Shown: positions 1 to 8,327 of the stretch, piece by piece
Position numbering within the stretch: the stretch's first letter is position 1
How the letters are laid out: every line of letters starts with the position of its first letter
Origin: Mycolicibacterium malmesburyense
Lineage (GTDB): Bacteria; Actinomycetota; Actinomycetes; Mycobacteriales; Mycobacteriaceae
Direction: 5' to 3'
DNA length: 64,000 nucleotides
NCBI RefSeq assembly: GCF_001050015.1
Contig: NZ_CVTB01000188.1
Span: forward strand, 5,271 to 69,270
The notes under the pieces: model-generated
What the model saw: the letters and a program-made list of their open reading frames with translations, nothing else
What the model was told of the DNA's origin: nothing
The model's database searches: none
Made by a program: the position numbers and the translations under genes

Positions 1-1405
1 CGAGTTCGCGCGTCAGCTGCTGGCTATCGGGCACTTCAGCCTGCGCCGCGTTCCCGAATGTGATGGCGAGAACGACGACAAGGTGGTCGATGACTGGGAG
101 GTCGCGGCTGCCGAGATCGGCGCCGAACTCGGCATCAGCCGCGGACGCGCCTCGTCCATGATGAGCTCGGGCCAGGCCCTGATCAAACGGCTTCCCAAGG
201 TGGCGGAGGTGTTCGCCGCCGGTGAGATCGACTGGCAGGTGGTCAACGTACTGATCCACCGTACCGACCTGATGGTCAGCGAGGACGCCTGCGCACTGAT
301 CGACGCGATCTTCGCCGACCGGGCCGCCGGGTGGAACCACTTGTCGTACAACAAGCTCGTCGAGGTCATCGACTGGCTGGTCCTTCAGATCGACCCGGAC
401 GCGGTGCGCCGAGCCAAATCCCGTGACGACGATCGCCATTTTGACGTCATTCCGGGCCGGTACGGAATGGCCGACATCATCGCCTGCCTACGCGGCGTCG
501 ACGGGGTGGCTTTGACTCAGCGACTCGACGCGCTGGCCGCCACGGTCTGCCGGGAGGATCCGCGAACGCACCGCCAGCGCCGGGCGGACGCGATCGGCGC
601 GATCCTCGCCCACGAGGACGCGATGGCGTGTCTGTGCGAACGACCGGACTGCCCGGCCGCGGGCAGAACGGCGACCACCGTGGTGGTCCATGTGCTCGCC
701 GAGCGGGACAGCGTCGAAGGCACCGGCACGACACCCGGGTATGTGTCCGGACTGGGTCCGGTTCCGGCGGCGACCGTTGCCGAGGTGGCGCGCCACGCCA
801 GGCGGCGCCCCGTCGAGCCTCCCGACGGCGCCGCGCCCGAACCGCAGTACCGTCCCTCGACCGCGCTGGCCGATTTCGTACGCTCCCGCGACCTGACCTG
901 CCGGTGGATGAATTGCGACCGTCCCGCCTGGCGATCCGACATCGACCACGCCGCGCCCTGGCCCTACGGGCCCACCCATCCGTCGAACAACGCGTGCTTC
1001 TGCCGGCTGCATCACCTGATGAAGACGTTCCACTGCGGGCCCGGCGGCTGGATCGTGCACCAACAACCCGACGGCACAGTCATATTCACCAGCCCGACCG
1101 GGCGCATCCACACCACCATTCCGTTCGGAGCGATGCTGTTTCCACAACTCGGTGCTTCCACCGGCACGCTTCACCTGCCCGAGATGCCGGCACCGACACC
1201 GGGACGCGGGATCTGCATGCCCACCCGCCGCCGCTCCCGCCGCCAGAACCGCGAGCGACGCATCCAACGCGAACGCGCCCTCAACGCCGCGATCCGAGCG
1301 GAGAACACCACGCCGGCCACCCCGGATTTCGGAGGCTTCTACCCGCTGGGCACCGGTCCGCCGACCGACCCGAGACTTCTGACGGACGATCCGCCGCCGT
1401 TCTAG
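1..1405 (+). CDS. DUF222 / 13E12-family protein with C-terminal HNH nuclease domain (5' end outside window)
   Basis: The frame is open to the left window edge, so the true start is upstream; the first in-window start codon (GTG at 83) would cut into the conserved DUF222 helix region. The N-terminal part is the helical DUF222 domain of the mycobacterial 13E12 repeat family. An HNH module follows at about residues 265-320 (counted from GTG 83): a Cys pair (CRWMNC), the catalytic DIDHAAPW segment, a central Asn (NNACF) and the closing LHH. These proteins occur in many copies in actinobacterial genomes; nuclease activity is inferred from the motif and the substrate is unknown. The stop lies 11 nt from the convergent glycosyltransferase stop. 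Confidence 0.88.
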   Translation, partial: EFARQLLAIGHFSLRRVPECDGENDDKVVDDWEVAAAEIGAELGISRGRASSMMSSGQALIKRLPKVAEVFAAGEIDWQVVNVLIHRTDLMVSEDACALIDAIFADRAAGWNHLSYNKLVEVIDWLVLQIDPDAVRRAKSRDDDRHFDVIPGRYGMADIIACLRGVDGVALTQRLDALAATVCREDPRTHRQRRADAIGAILAHEDAMACLCERPDCPAAGRTATTVVVHVLAERDSVEGTGTTPGYVSGLGPVPAATVAEVARHARRRPVEPPDGAAPEPQYRPSTALADFVRSRDLTCRWMNCDRPAWRSDIDHAAPWPYGPTHPSNNACFCRLHHLMKTFHCGPGGWIVHQQPDGTVIFTSPTGRIHTTIPFGAMLFPQLGASTGTLHLPEMPAPTPGRGICMPTRRRSRRQNRERRIQRERALNAAIRAENTTPATPDFGGFYPLGTGPPTDPRLLTDDPPPF

Positions 1406-1416
1406 CGGCGCGAAGG

Positions 1417-2577
1417 CTAGACGACGCCGCTGACGTAGCGCCCGGAATGCACGGACTCGAGCACCGTGCGCATCGCGTCCGCGCTCTGCTGCCAGGAGAA
1501 CTCGCCGCAACGGGCGTGTGCTTTGGCTCCGAGCTGCCCGCGCAGCACGCGATCGGACAGCAGCTCACCCAGCCCGTCGACCAGCCCGTCGAAGTCGTCG
1601 ACCAACACACCGGTCACACCGTCGACGATGGAATCGGTCAGCCCGCCGGAGGACCGGTAGCCGATGGTGGGCACGGCATGCTGACCGGCCTCGATGACCG
1701 CCAGCGCCCAGCCCTCCTTGCGCGACGGCAGCACGTGCACCCACGCCTGTTGCAGCACGCGGTGTTTCGTTTCGTCGTCGACGTGGCCATGGAAGGTCAC
1801 AGCGTCGGAGATGCCGAGCAGCGCGGCATGCTCGACGAGGCGCTGCTCCCACCAGCCGCCACCGACGACGTCGAGCGTCAGGCCCGGGATGCGCGGCCGC
1901 AGCGCCGCGACCGCTTCGAGGGCGTCCTCGATCTGCTTGTGCGGCACCAACCTTGACAGCACGACGACCCGGGGCGACGCCGCCCGCTGCGCCGACAGCG
2001 TGCAGGCGGGTGCGTCGTCGAGACCGTTGCGCACCACCGCGATCTGACCGGGACGCACCCCCAGCGCCGCGAGATCGCGCGCCGACGGCAGCGACACCGT
2101 GACGTACTGATTTCGCCGATGCGTCCTCGGCGAAAGCCTCGACTCGACGAACCACCCGAGCCGGCCCTTCACGGGCCCCGCCACCGGCCATTGCTCGCGG
2201 TGGCAATGGTGCACGAGAACGGCGACGCGGCGCCCGTAGGCGAGGCGCGCCATGAACGGAATGCCGTTCTGGGTGTCGATCACGACGTCGGGCCGCGCAC
2301 GCCGCAGCGGCCCGAGCCCGATGCGGGCCAGCACCATCGCCAGGCCCGCCCAGATGTAGACGGTGTGCCGTCCGCCGCCGCGGCTGACGCGGACCCCGTC
2401 GACGATCTCGCGGCGCGGCGCCCCCGGGTAGCGCGCGGTGCGCAGCGTGACCTCGATGCCCGATGCGGCCAGTTGTGCGCCAATGCGCTGCAGGTAGGCC
2501 TCGCTGCCGCCACCTTGGGGGTGGCCGGTGTCGCGCCAGCACAGCAGCAACACCGATCGGAGCGGACGGGAAGACAT
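1417..2577 (-). CDS. GT4-type (GT-B fold) glycosyltransferase, Rv0225-like
   Basis: A 386-residue glycosyltransferase family 4 enzyme. The N-terminal Rossmann half starts VLLLCWRDTGHPQGGGSE, with the Gly-rich sugar-acceptor loop typical of GT4. The C-terminal half has SRLVPHKQIEDALEA and the nucleotide-sugar-binding EX7E-like region (SRKEGWALAVIEAGQ). I chose the ATG at 2577, which starts MSSRPLRSVLL. The longer frame reaches 2634 but runs into the divergent methyltransferase gene. Together with the next two genes it reproduces the order I recall for M. tuberculosis Rv0225-Rv0224c-Rv0223c. Donor and acceptor sugars are not deducible. Rv0225 is usually described as a possible envelope polysaccharide glycosyltransferase. 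Confidence 0.85.
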   Translation of the reverse strand: MSSRPLRSVLLLCWRDTGHPQGGGSEAYLQRIGAQLAASGIEVTLRTARYPGAPRREIVDGVRVSRGGGRHTVYIWAGLAMVLARIGLGPLRRARPDVVIDTQNGIPFMARLAYGRRVAVLVHHCHREQWPVAGPVKGRLGWFVESRLSPRTHRRNQYVTVSLPSARDLAALGVRPGQIAVVRNGLDDAPACTLSAQRAASPRVVVLSRLVPHKQIEDALEAVAALRPRIPGLTLDVVGGGWWEQRLVEHAALLGISDAVTFHGHVDDETKHRVLQQAWVHVLPSRKEGWALAVIEAGQHAVPTIGYRSSGGLTDSIVDGVTGVLVDDFDGLVDGLGELLSDRVLRGQLGAKAHARCGEFSWQQSADAMRTVLESVHSGRYVSGVV

Positions 2578-2623
2578 CGGCAACAGCGTAGTCGGGACGA
2601 CTCGCTGCGTAGGGTTCGGTTCC

Positions 2624-3385
2624 ATGTCAGTCACGGACAGATTCGCCGACCGGGCGACACTGTCACGGTCGCTGCGCCTGCTCGCCGAGTTTCGCTTCGA
2701 ACAGCGCGACCCCGCCAGGTTCTACGGCGCGCTCGGCGAGGACACCGCCGCGATGGTCGCCGACCTGTGGGCCGGCGCTTGCGACTCGCCGTCGGCCGGG
2801 CGCACCGTGCTCGACGTCGGAGGAGGGCCCGGGTACTTCTCGGAAGCATTCTCGGACAGGGGCTTCCACTACATCGGTGTCGAGCCGAACCCCGCCGAGA
2901 TGCACGCCGCTCCCGGGGCGGTGACCGCGACCACCTACGTGCGGGCGTCGGGGCTGGCGTTGCCGTTCGCCGATGACAGCGTCGACATCTGCCTGTCGTC
3001 GAACGTCGCCGAGCACGTGCGGCGGCCGTGGCGGATGGGTGCCGAGATGCTTCGGGTGACCAGGCCGGGCGGGCTGGTGGTGCTGTCGTACACGGTGTGG
3101 CTGGGCCCGTTCGGCGGCCACGAGACCGGGCTGTGGCACTACCTCGGCGGTGCCCGCGCCGCCCGCCGGTACACCCGTCGACACGGTCATCCGCCGAAGA
3201 ACAACTACGGCTCGTCACTGTTCGCGGTGTCGGCGGCCGACGGCCTGCAGTGGGCGGCGAGCACCGGCGCGCTGATCGCCGCATTCCCCCGCTACCACCC
3301 GCGATGGGCGTGGTCGCTGACCCGGGTGCCCGTGCTGCGGGAGTTCCTGGTGAGCAACCTGGTGCTGGTCCTGCGGGCGCCGTGA
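2624..3385 (+). CDS. Class I SAM-dependent methyltransferase, Rv0224c-like
   Basis: A 253-residue methyltransferase (Methyltransf_11 type). Motif I is VLDVGGGPGYFSEAF at about residues 62-76, followed by the acidic residue binding ribose (GVEPNPAEM) and motif II/III (SVDICLSSNVAEHVRRPWRM). The ATG at 2624 gives MSVTDRFADRATL, preferred over an in-frame ATG 96 nt upstream that would overlap the divergent glycosyltransferase. The two genes diverge across a 46-bp gap. The methyl acceptor is unknown; the neighbouring glycosyltransferase suggests a glycolipid or small-molecule substrate. Next downstream is the aldehyde dehydrogenase, with its own KstR-type box in the gap. Confidence 0.85.
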   Translation: MSVTDRFADRATLSRSLRLLAEFRFEQRDPARFYGALGEDTAAMVADLWAGACDSPSAGRTVLDVGGGPGYFSEAFSDRGFHYIGVEPNPAEMHAAPGAVTATTYVRASGLALPFADDSVDICLSSNVAEHVRRPWRMGAEMLRVTRPGGLVVLSYTVWLGPFGGHETGLWHYLGGARAARRYTRRHGHPPKNNYGSSLFAVSAADGLQWAASTGALIAAFPRYHPRWAWSLTRVPVLREFLVSNLVLVLRAP

Positions 3386-3394
3386 GCGGTCGAC

Positions 3395-3408
3395 TGCAAC
3401 AGGTTCTC
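3395..3408 (+). promoter_or_regulatory. KstR-type operator (13 of 14 fit) before the aldehyde dehydrogenase
   Basis: The 14-mer TGCAACAGGTTCTC fits the published KstR consensus TNNAACNNGTTNNA except for the last base (C instead of A). It ends 22 nt before the GTG at 3431, where a TetR-family repressor would block transcription. As I recall, the M. tuberculosis counterpart Rv0223c belongs to the KstR (cholesterol) regulon. Binding itself is inference. Confidence 0.6.
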
Positions 3409-3430
3409 GTTTTGCGCCGGGATAGGTAGT

Positions 3431-4915
3431 GTGACGGTCATGACACAGAGCACCGCGTTCAAAACCGAATGGGACAAGCTGTTCATCGGCGGTAAGTGGG
3501 TCGAGCCGGCGACTTCGGATGTGATCGAGGTGCACTCGCCCGCGACCGGCGAACTGGTGGGCAAGGTGCCGCTGGCGTCGGCCGCCGATGTCGACGCGGC
3601 CTGCGCCGCCGCCCGCAAGGCGTTCGACGAGGGTCCCTGGCCGCACAAGTCGCCGCAGGAGCGTGCCGCGGTGCTGTCGGCGGCGGTGAAGCTGATGGAG
3701 GAGCGCGGCGAGGAGCTGAAGTTCCTGTTGGCCGCCGAGACCGGTCAGCCGCAGACCATCGTCGACATGATGCAGTACGGCGCCGCGATGTCGTCGTTCC
3801 AGTACTACGCGGGCGCGGCCGACAAGTTCGGATGGAAGGAGATCCGCGACGGCATCTACGGCCAGACGCTGGTGCTGCGCGAGCCCGTCGGCGTGGTCGG
3901 CGCCGTCACCGCCTGGAACGTGCCATTCTTCCTGGCCGCCAACAAGCTCGGCCCCGCGCTGCTGGCCGGCTGCACCGTGGTGCTCAAGCCCGCCGCCGAG
4001 ACGCCGCTGTCGGTGTTCGCGATGGCCGAGATGTTCGCCGAGGCCGGGCTGCCCGAGGGTGTGCTGTCGATCGTGCCCGGCGGCCCCGAGACCGGCCGCG
4101 CGCTGACCGCCAACGACCAGATCGACAAGTACACGTTCACCGGCAGCAGCGCAGTGGGCAAGGAGATCGCCAAGATCGCCGCCGAGAAGCTCAAGCCGTG
4201 CACGCTGGAGCTCGGCGGTAAGTCCGCGGCGATCATTCTCGAGGACGCCGACCTGGAGTCCACGCTGCCGATGCTCGGCTTCTCCGGCGTGATGAACAGC
4301 GGGCAGGCGTGCGTCGCGCAGACCCGCATCCTCGCGCCGCGTTCGCGCTACGAGGAGGTCGTCGAGAAGGTCGCGAACTTCGTCGGCGCGATGCCCGTCG
4401 GCCTTCCCGACGATCCGAACGCCGCGATCGGCCCGCTGATTTCGGAGAAGCAGCGCGACCGCGTCGAGTCCTACATCAAGAAGGGCGTCGAGGAGGGGGC
4501 ACGGGTGGTCACCGGCGGCGGCCGTCCCGAGGGCCTCGACAGCGGCTGGTTCGTGCAGCCGACGGTGTTCGCCGACGTCGACAACTCGATGACGATCGCC
4601 CAGGAGGAGATCTTCGGTCCGGTGCTGGCGGTCATCCCCTACGAGACCGAAGAGGACGCGATCCGCATCGCCAACGACTCGGTGTACGGGCTGGCCGGTT
4701 CGGTGTGGACGACCGACAACAAGAAGGCGCTCGAGGTCGCGTCGAAGATCCGCACCGGCACCTACGCGGTCAACATGTACGCGTTCGACCCCGGCGCCCC
4801 GTTCGGCGGCTACAAGAATTCCGGCATCGGCCGCGAAAACGGCCCCGAGGGTATCGAGGCCTACGTCGAGCACAAGAGCGTGCTGCTGCCGTTCGGCTAC
4901 ACCCCCGAGGACTGA
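3431..4915 (+). CDS. NAD(P)-dependent aldehyde dehydrogenase, Rv0223c-like
   Basis: A full-length class 1/2-type aldehyde dehydrogenase of 494 residues from GTG 3431 (491 from ATG 3440; the two starts are not separable here). It oxidises an aldehyde to the acid in the cytosol. Visible motifs: the cofactor-binding block TAWNVPFF...NKLGPALLAGCTVVLKPA, the glycine motif FTGSSAVGKEI, the general base Glu260 in LELGGKSA, and the catalytic Cys294 in NSGQACVAQ. The substrate is not readable from sequence. The KstR-type box upstream, and KstR control of the M. tuberculosis orthologue as I recall it, suggest a role in sterol or propionate-generating catabolism. It converges on the FadE5-type gene with a 19-bp gap. 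Confidence 0.93.
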   Translation: MTVMTQSTAFKTEWDKLFIGGKWVEPATSDVIEVHSPATGELVGKVPLASAADVDAACAAARKAFDEGPWPHKSPQERAAVLSAAVKLMEERGEELKFLLAAETGQPQTIVDMMQYGAAMSSFQYYAGAADKFGWKEIRDGIYGQTLVLREPVGVVGAVTAWNVPFFLAANKLGPALLAGCTVVLKPAAETPLSVFAMAEMFAEAGLPEGVLSIVPGGPETGRALTANDQIDKYTFTGSSAVGKEIAKIAAEKLKPCTLELGGKSAAIILEDADLESTLPMLGFSGVMNSGQACVAQTRILAPRSRYEEVVEKVANFVGAMPVGLPDDPNAAIGPLISEKQRDRVESYIKKGVEEGARVVTGGGRPEGLDSGWFVQPTVFADVDNSMTIAQEEIFGPVLAVIPYETEEDAIRIANDSVYGLAGSVWTTDNKKALEVASKIRTGTYAVNMYAFDPGAPFGGYKNSGIGRENGPEGIEAYVEHKSVLLPFGYTPED

Positions 4916-4934
4916 CGCCGGTTCTTCCGCGGTA

Positions 4935-6770
4935 TCAGAAAGCGGCTTCGGGGACGTCCATGACCTCGAGGCCGATGGTCTCGATGATGCCGCGCTGTGC
5001 TGTCAGCGGCGGCAGCATGTGCTTGGCGAAGAAGTTCGCCGCGGCGACCTTGCCCGTATAGAAGGCGCGGTCGTTGTCGGAGAGGTCGCCGTCGAGTGCG
5101 GCGAGGGCGATCTCGGCCTGGTGCAACAACAACCAGCCGATCACCAGGTCGCCGACGGCGAGCAGGAACGGTACGGACCCCAACCCGATGCGGTACAGCT
5201 CGCGCGGATTCTCCTGCGCCGAAACGAGATATCCCGTCAGCGCCGCGACCATCGACTGCACGTCCTGCAGCGCAGTGGCGAGCCGAGCGCGCGCGTCGGC
5301 GAGTTCCGGACGCGCGGTGTCGCTGCCGACGAACTGCTGGATCTGACCGGCCAGGTGCCCCAGCGCCTGGCCCTGGTCGCGGGCGATCTTGCGGAAGAAG
5401 AGGTCCTGGGCCTGGATAGCGGTCGTGCCCTCGTACAGCGAGTCGATCTTCGAATCGCGGATGTACTGCTCGATCGGATAGTCCTGCAGGAAGCCCGAAC
5501 CGCCGAACGTCTGAAGTGATTCCGTCAGGCACTGGTACGCGCGCTCCGAACCCACGCCCTTGACGATCGGCAACAACAGATCGTTGACGCGCTCGGCCAT
5601 CTCGGCGTCGGCGCCGGACACGAGCTGTGCGACGGGCGGGTCCTGATGCGCCGCCGTGTACAGGTACAGCGCCCGCAGCCCTTCGGCGTAGGACTTCTGC
5701 GTCAACAGCGCCCGGCGCACATCCGGGTGGTGCAGGATCGTCACCCGCGGTGCGGTCTTGTCGGTCATCTGCGTCATGTCCGCGCCCTGGATTCGGGTCT
5801 TGGCGTAATCCAGAGCATTGAGATAACCGGTCGACAACGTCGCAATCGCCTTGGTGCCCACCATCATTCGGGCATACTCGATGACCTTGAACATCTGGGC
5901 GATGCCGTTGTGTGAGTCGTTGACCAGCCAGCCGACGGCGGGCACGCCGTGTTGACCGAACGTCAGCTCACACGTCGCCGACACCTTCAGCCCCATCTTG
6001 TGCTCGACGTTGGTGACCAAAACGCCGTTGCGTTCGCCGATTTCGCCGGTCTCGGGGTCGAAGTGGTACTTGGGCACGATGAACAAGCTCAGGCCCTTGG
6101 TGCCAGGGCCCGCCCCCTCGGGCCGGGCGAGCACCAGGTGCATGATGTTCTCGAACAGGTCACCGGTGTCGCCGTTGGTGATGAAGCGCTTGACGCCGTC
6201 GAGATGCCAGGTGCCATCGGGCTGTTGCACCGCCTTGGTGCGGCCGGCGCCGACGTCGGACCCGGCGTCTGGTTCGGTCAGCACCATCGTCGCGCACCAA
6301 TCGCGCTCGACCATCAGCCCGGCCCAGTGCCGCTGCTGTTCGTTGCCGATGTTGTAGAGGATGTCGGCCATCTTCGAACCGGCCTGGTAGATGAACACCG
6401 CCGGATTGCCGCCGAGCACGAACTCATTGATCGCCCATTCGACCGCGGCGGGCGCCGCAACGCCGCCGATATCCTCCGCCATGCCGACGCGGAACCACTC
6501 ACCCTGATGCCACGCCCGGAAGGACTTCTTGAACGGCTCGGGCAGGGTCACCTCGTGGGTGGCCGGATCGAAAGTGGGCGGATGGCGGTCGGATTCGGCG
6601 AACGACTCGGCGAGCGGACCCTCGGCCTGCCGGGCCGCCTCGTCGAGCATCTGGCGCACCGAATCGCCGTCGAGCTCCCCGAATTCACCGGTCGCCAGCG
6701 CCTTGTCCAGGCCAAGCACCTCGAACAGGTTGAACTCGAGATCCCGCACGTTGCTTCTGTAATGGCCCAT
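4935..6770 (-). CDS. fadE5: Long acyl-CoA dehydrogenase of FadE5 type
   Basis: An FAD-dependent acyl-CoA dehydrogenase of 611 residues, the long AidB/FadE5 architecture with extra N- and C-terminal helical domains rather than the usual ~380 residues. The N-terminus ([20 protein letters not shown]) is the FadE5 signature. The FAD/substrate loop is [16 protein letters not shown], and the catalytic base is in LYEGTTAIQ with Glu at position 447, the position I recall for FadE5. The minus-strand ATG at 6770 is preceded by a GAAAGG-type ribosome site. It diverges from a small ORF and TetR gene across a palindrome-containing gap, so control by that TetR is plausible. It may be a FadE5 paralogue, because M. 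tuberculosis fadE5 lies at another nearby locus. Confidence 0.85.
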   Translation of the reverse strand: MGHYRSNVRDLEFNLFEVLGLDKALATGEFGELDGDSVRQMLDEAARQAEGPLAESFAESDRHPPTFDPATHEVTLPEPFKKSFRAWHQGEWFRVGMAEDIGGVAAPAAVEWAINEFVLGGNPAVFIYQAGSKMADILYNIGNEQQRHWAGLMVERDWCATMVLTEPDAGSDVGAGRTKAVQQPDGTWHLDGVKRFITNGDTGDLFENIMHLVLARPEGAGPGTKGLSLFIVPKYHFDPETGEIGERNGVLVTNVEHKMGLKVSATCELTFGQHGVPAVGWLVNDSHNGIAQMFKVIEYARMMVGTKAIATLSTGYLNALDYAKTRIQGADMTQMTDKTAPRVTILHHPDVRRALLTQKSYAEGLRALYLYTAAHQDPPVAQLVSGADAEMAERVNDLLLPIVKGVGSERAYQCLTESLQTFGGSGFLQDYPIEQYIRDSKIDSLYEGTTAIQAQDLFFRKIARDQGQALGHLAGQIQQFVGSDTARPELADARARLATALQDVQSMVAALTGYLVSAQENPRELYRIGLGSVPFLLAVGDLVIGWLLLHQAEIALAALDGDLSDNDRAFYTGKVAAANFFAKHMLPPLTAQRGIIETIGLEVMDVPEAAF

Positions 6771-6864
6771 GACGAGCGCCTTTCGTTCTCGCGTCGAGCC
6801 GTAGCGTAGTCGTCCGACCGCCCCGCGACCTGCAGTTCAGGCGACGCGTGTGGCACCGGCCAAA

Positions 6865-6884
6865 ATTATGGTGGAACCCATAAT
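6865..6884. promoter_or_regulatory. Candidate TetR operator (20-bp palindrome)
   Basis: ATTATGG and CCATAAT form perfect 7-bp arms around a 6-bp spacer, 95 bp upstream of the divergent fadE5-type start. Two related TCATAAC half-sites follow at about 6947 and 7010, before the small ORF and TetR gene. The placement between a divergent TetR gene and its likely target is the usual autoregulated arrangement. Which protein binds is inferred. Confidence 0.5.
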
Positions 6885-7030
6885 CCGGTGGTGCCGCGGC
6901 CACGGCGGTCTACTCCGACACACCGCCGATCACCTGCGCTGACGAGTCATAACGGTGTGATGCGGAATACAATTTTTGGTCTGGCGTGTTGAGCGTTTTA
7001 TGCTCTTCGTCATAACCAGGGAGGCACCCG

Positions 7031-7162
7031 ATGTGGGTCATTGAAGTCAATATCGCCGGCTACCGGTTCACCCACCGGGTGCACGACCGGCGTCGGCCGG
7101 TCTTTCGCCTCAGCCCCCTCGCCTGGCGCCCGGCGCAACTGCGTCGCACGCCGGCAGCCTGA
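7031..7162 (+). CDS. Small ORF (43 residues) preceding the TetR gene
   Basis: An ATG with an excellent ribosome site (AGGGAGG, 6 nt spacing) opens a 43-codon frame beginning MWVIEVNIAGYRFTHRVHD and ending in an Arg/Pro-rich tail, with a TGA 8 nt before the TTG assigned to the TetR gene. I do not recognise the protein. Its ribosome site is much better than that of the TetR gene, so it could be a leader peptide that feeds ribosomes into the regulator, or a real small protein. No membrane segment or signal peptide is visible. It is too short for coding statistics to be reliable. Confidence 0.5.
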   Translation: MWVIEVNIAGYRFTHRVHDRRRPVFRLSPLAWRPAQLRRTPAA

Positions 7163-7170
7163 CCGTTCCC

Positions 7171-7809
7171 TTGGAGGTAGACCTGTCTTCCGCCCCGACC
7201 AACACCGCCACCAAGCGCGGATCGACGCGCACCAAGATGCTGATCGCCGCGGCCGAGGTCATGCGGGAACGCGGCGCGGCCGGTGTCACCATCGACGAGG
7301 TTCTGACCCGCAGCGGCGCGCCACGCGGATCGGTGTACTACCACTTCCCCGACGGCCGCAATCAGATCCTGCGCGAGGCGCTGCGCTACGCGGGTGAGGC
7401 GATCACCAAGGAGATCGACGAGGAGGCCACGAAGGGCGGCATGCACCTGGTCCGCAGCTTCGTGGCGTTCTGGGAACACCTGCTCGTCGAAAGCGAATTC
7501 GCGGCAGGTTGTCCCGTGGTGGCGGCGGCGATCGGATCGGCCGACGACGAGCCCCAGCTGACCACCGTGGCCGGCAGCATCTTCGGCCACTGGCGTGACG
7601 CGCTCACCCGCGCGTTCGTCACAGACGGTTTCGACGAGTCCGACGCCGCCTCCCTCGCCATCACCTGCATTGCGGCAATGGAGGGCGCTGTGGTGCTGTG
7701 TCGCTCGACTCGGTCTGTCGACCCGCTCCGCGACGTGGCTCAACAGGTCGAATTCCTCATCAGATCAAGAGATTTCATTCGGCGGAACGGCGTTCCGGAC
7801 CGGAAGTAG
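7171..7809 (+). CDS. TetR/AcrR-family transcriptional regulator (YxaF/LmrA-like)
   Basis: A 212-residue repressor. The N-terminal helix-turn-helix (TRTKMLIAAAEVMRERG then VTIDEVLTRSGAPRGSVYYHF) is followed by an all-alpha ligand domain with the SEFAAGCPVVAAA segment typical of the LmrA/YxaF subgroup. The start is uncertain. TTG 7171 is used here, but a GGAGG sequence lies inside the first codons (7173-7177), so CTG 7183 or translational coupling from the preceding small ORF is possible. Likely targets are the divergent fadE5-type gene and itself. Its 3' end overlaps the convergent reductase gene by 35 bp. Confidence 0.85.
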   Translation: MEVDLSSAPTNTATKRGSTRTKMLIAAAEVMRERGAAGVTIDEVLTRSGAPRGSVYYHFPDGRNQILREALRYAGEAITKEIDEEATKGGMHLVRSFVAFWEHLLVESEFAAGCPVVAAAIGSADDEPQLTTVAGSIFGHWRDALTRAFVTDGFDESDAASLAITCIAAMEGAVVLCRSTRSVDPLRDVAQQVEFLIRSRDFIRRNGVPDRK

Positions 7810-8326
7810 CCGAGCGCCACCGCGCACAGACGAAGTCTCTGTTGACGGCCGACTCGACGAGGGTCCACTCCGAACGAACCGGCAGCACAGGCGAACCCGC
7901 TCCCAGTGAGCACGGCGCGTAGCTGACGATCATCTCGTCGATCAGGCCCGCCGACACGAACTGCGCCGCGATGTCACCACCGCCGACCACCCATACGTCC
8001 TTGTCCGCCGCGGCGGAGACCAACGTCGGATGGAGTTCGGCGGCCTCACCGGCGAACGTCTGGACGTCATGACGCTGGTCGATGATGTGCGGTCGTCGCG
8101 TCATCACCCACGCGGGCTGGTCGTACATCCAATCGCCGGGATGGTTTCGTACGATCCACTCGTAGGTCGCCGACCCCATGACAACGGCGCCGATCGTCGC
8201 GATGAACTCGTCGTAGTTGAACGGTCCGTTCTGGTCGATGTCCCGGGAGGTCAGCCAGTCCAGGCTGTCGTGATCGTCGACGATGAAACCGTCCAGGCTC
8301 GACGCCGTGTAGTAGACCGTCGCCAA
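7775..8326 (-). CDS. Dihydrofolate reductase / RibD C-terminal-domain family reductase
   Basis: About 183 residues. The protein begins LATVYYTASSLDGFIVD after a TTG placed 1 nt past the stop of the upstream AraC-type gene (TGA-T-TTG), which indicates translational coupling. A longer in-frame ATG at 8371 would lie inside that gene. Features of the RibD_C/DHFR-like fold are VVMGSATYEW, the Gly-rich WVVGGGDIAAQF, and LIDEMIVSYAP in the nucleotide-binding half. This family (YyaP/YwjB-like proteins) is NAD(P)H-binding and its members are poorly characterised. A role in folate or riboflavin synthesis is not implied. Co-transcription with the DinB-fused regulator suggests a stress or detoxification function. 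Confidence 0.8.
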   Translation of the reverse strand: MATVYYTASSLDGFIVDDHDSLDWLTSRDIDQNGPFNYDEFIATIGAVVMGSATYEWIVRNHPGDWMYDQPAWVMTRRPHIIDQRHDVQTFAGEAAELHPTLVSAAADKDVWVVGGGDIAAQFVSAGLIDEMIVSYAPCSLGAGSPVLPVRSEWTLVESAVNRDFVCARWRSATSGPERRSAE

Positions 8327-8327
8327 A

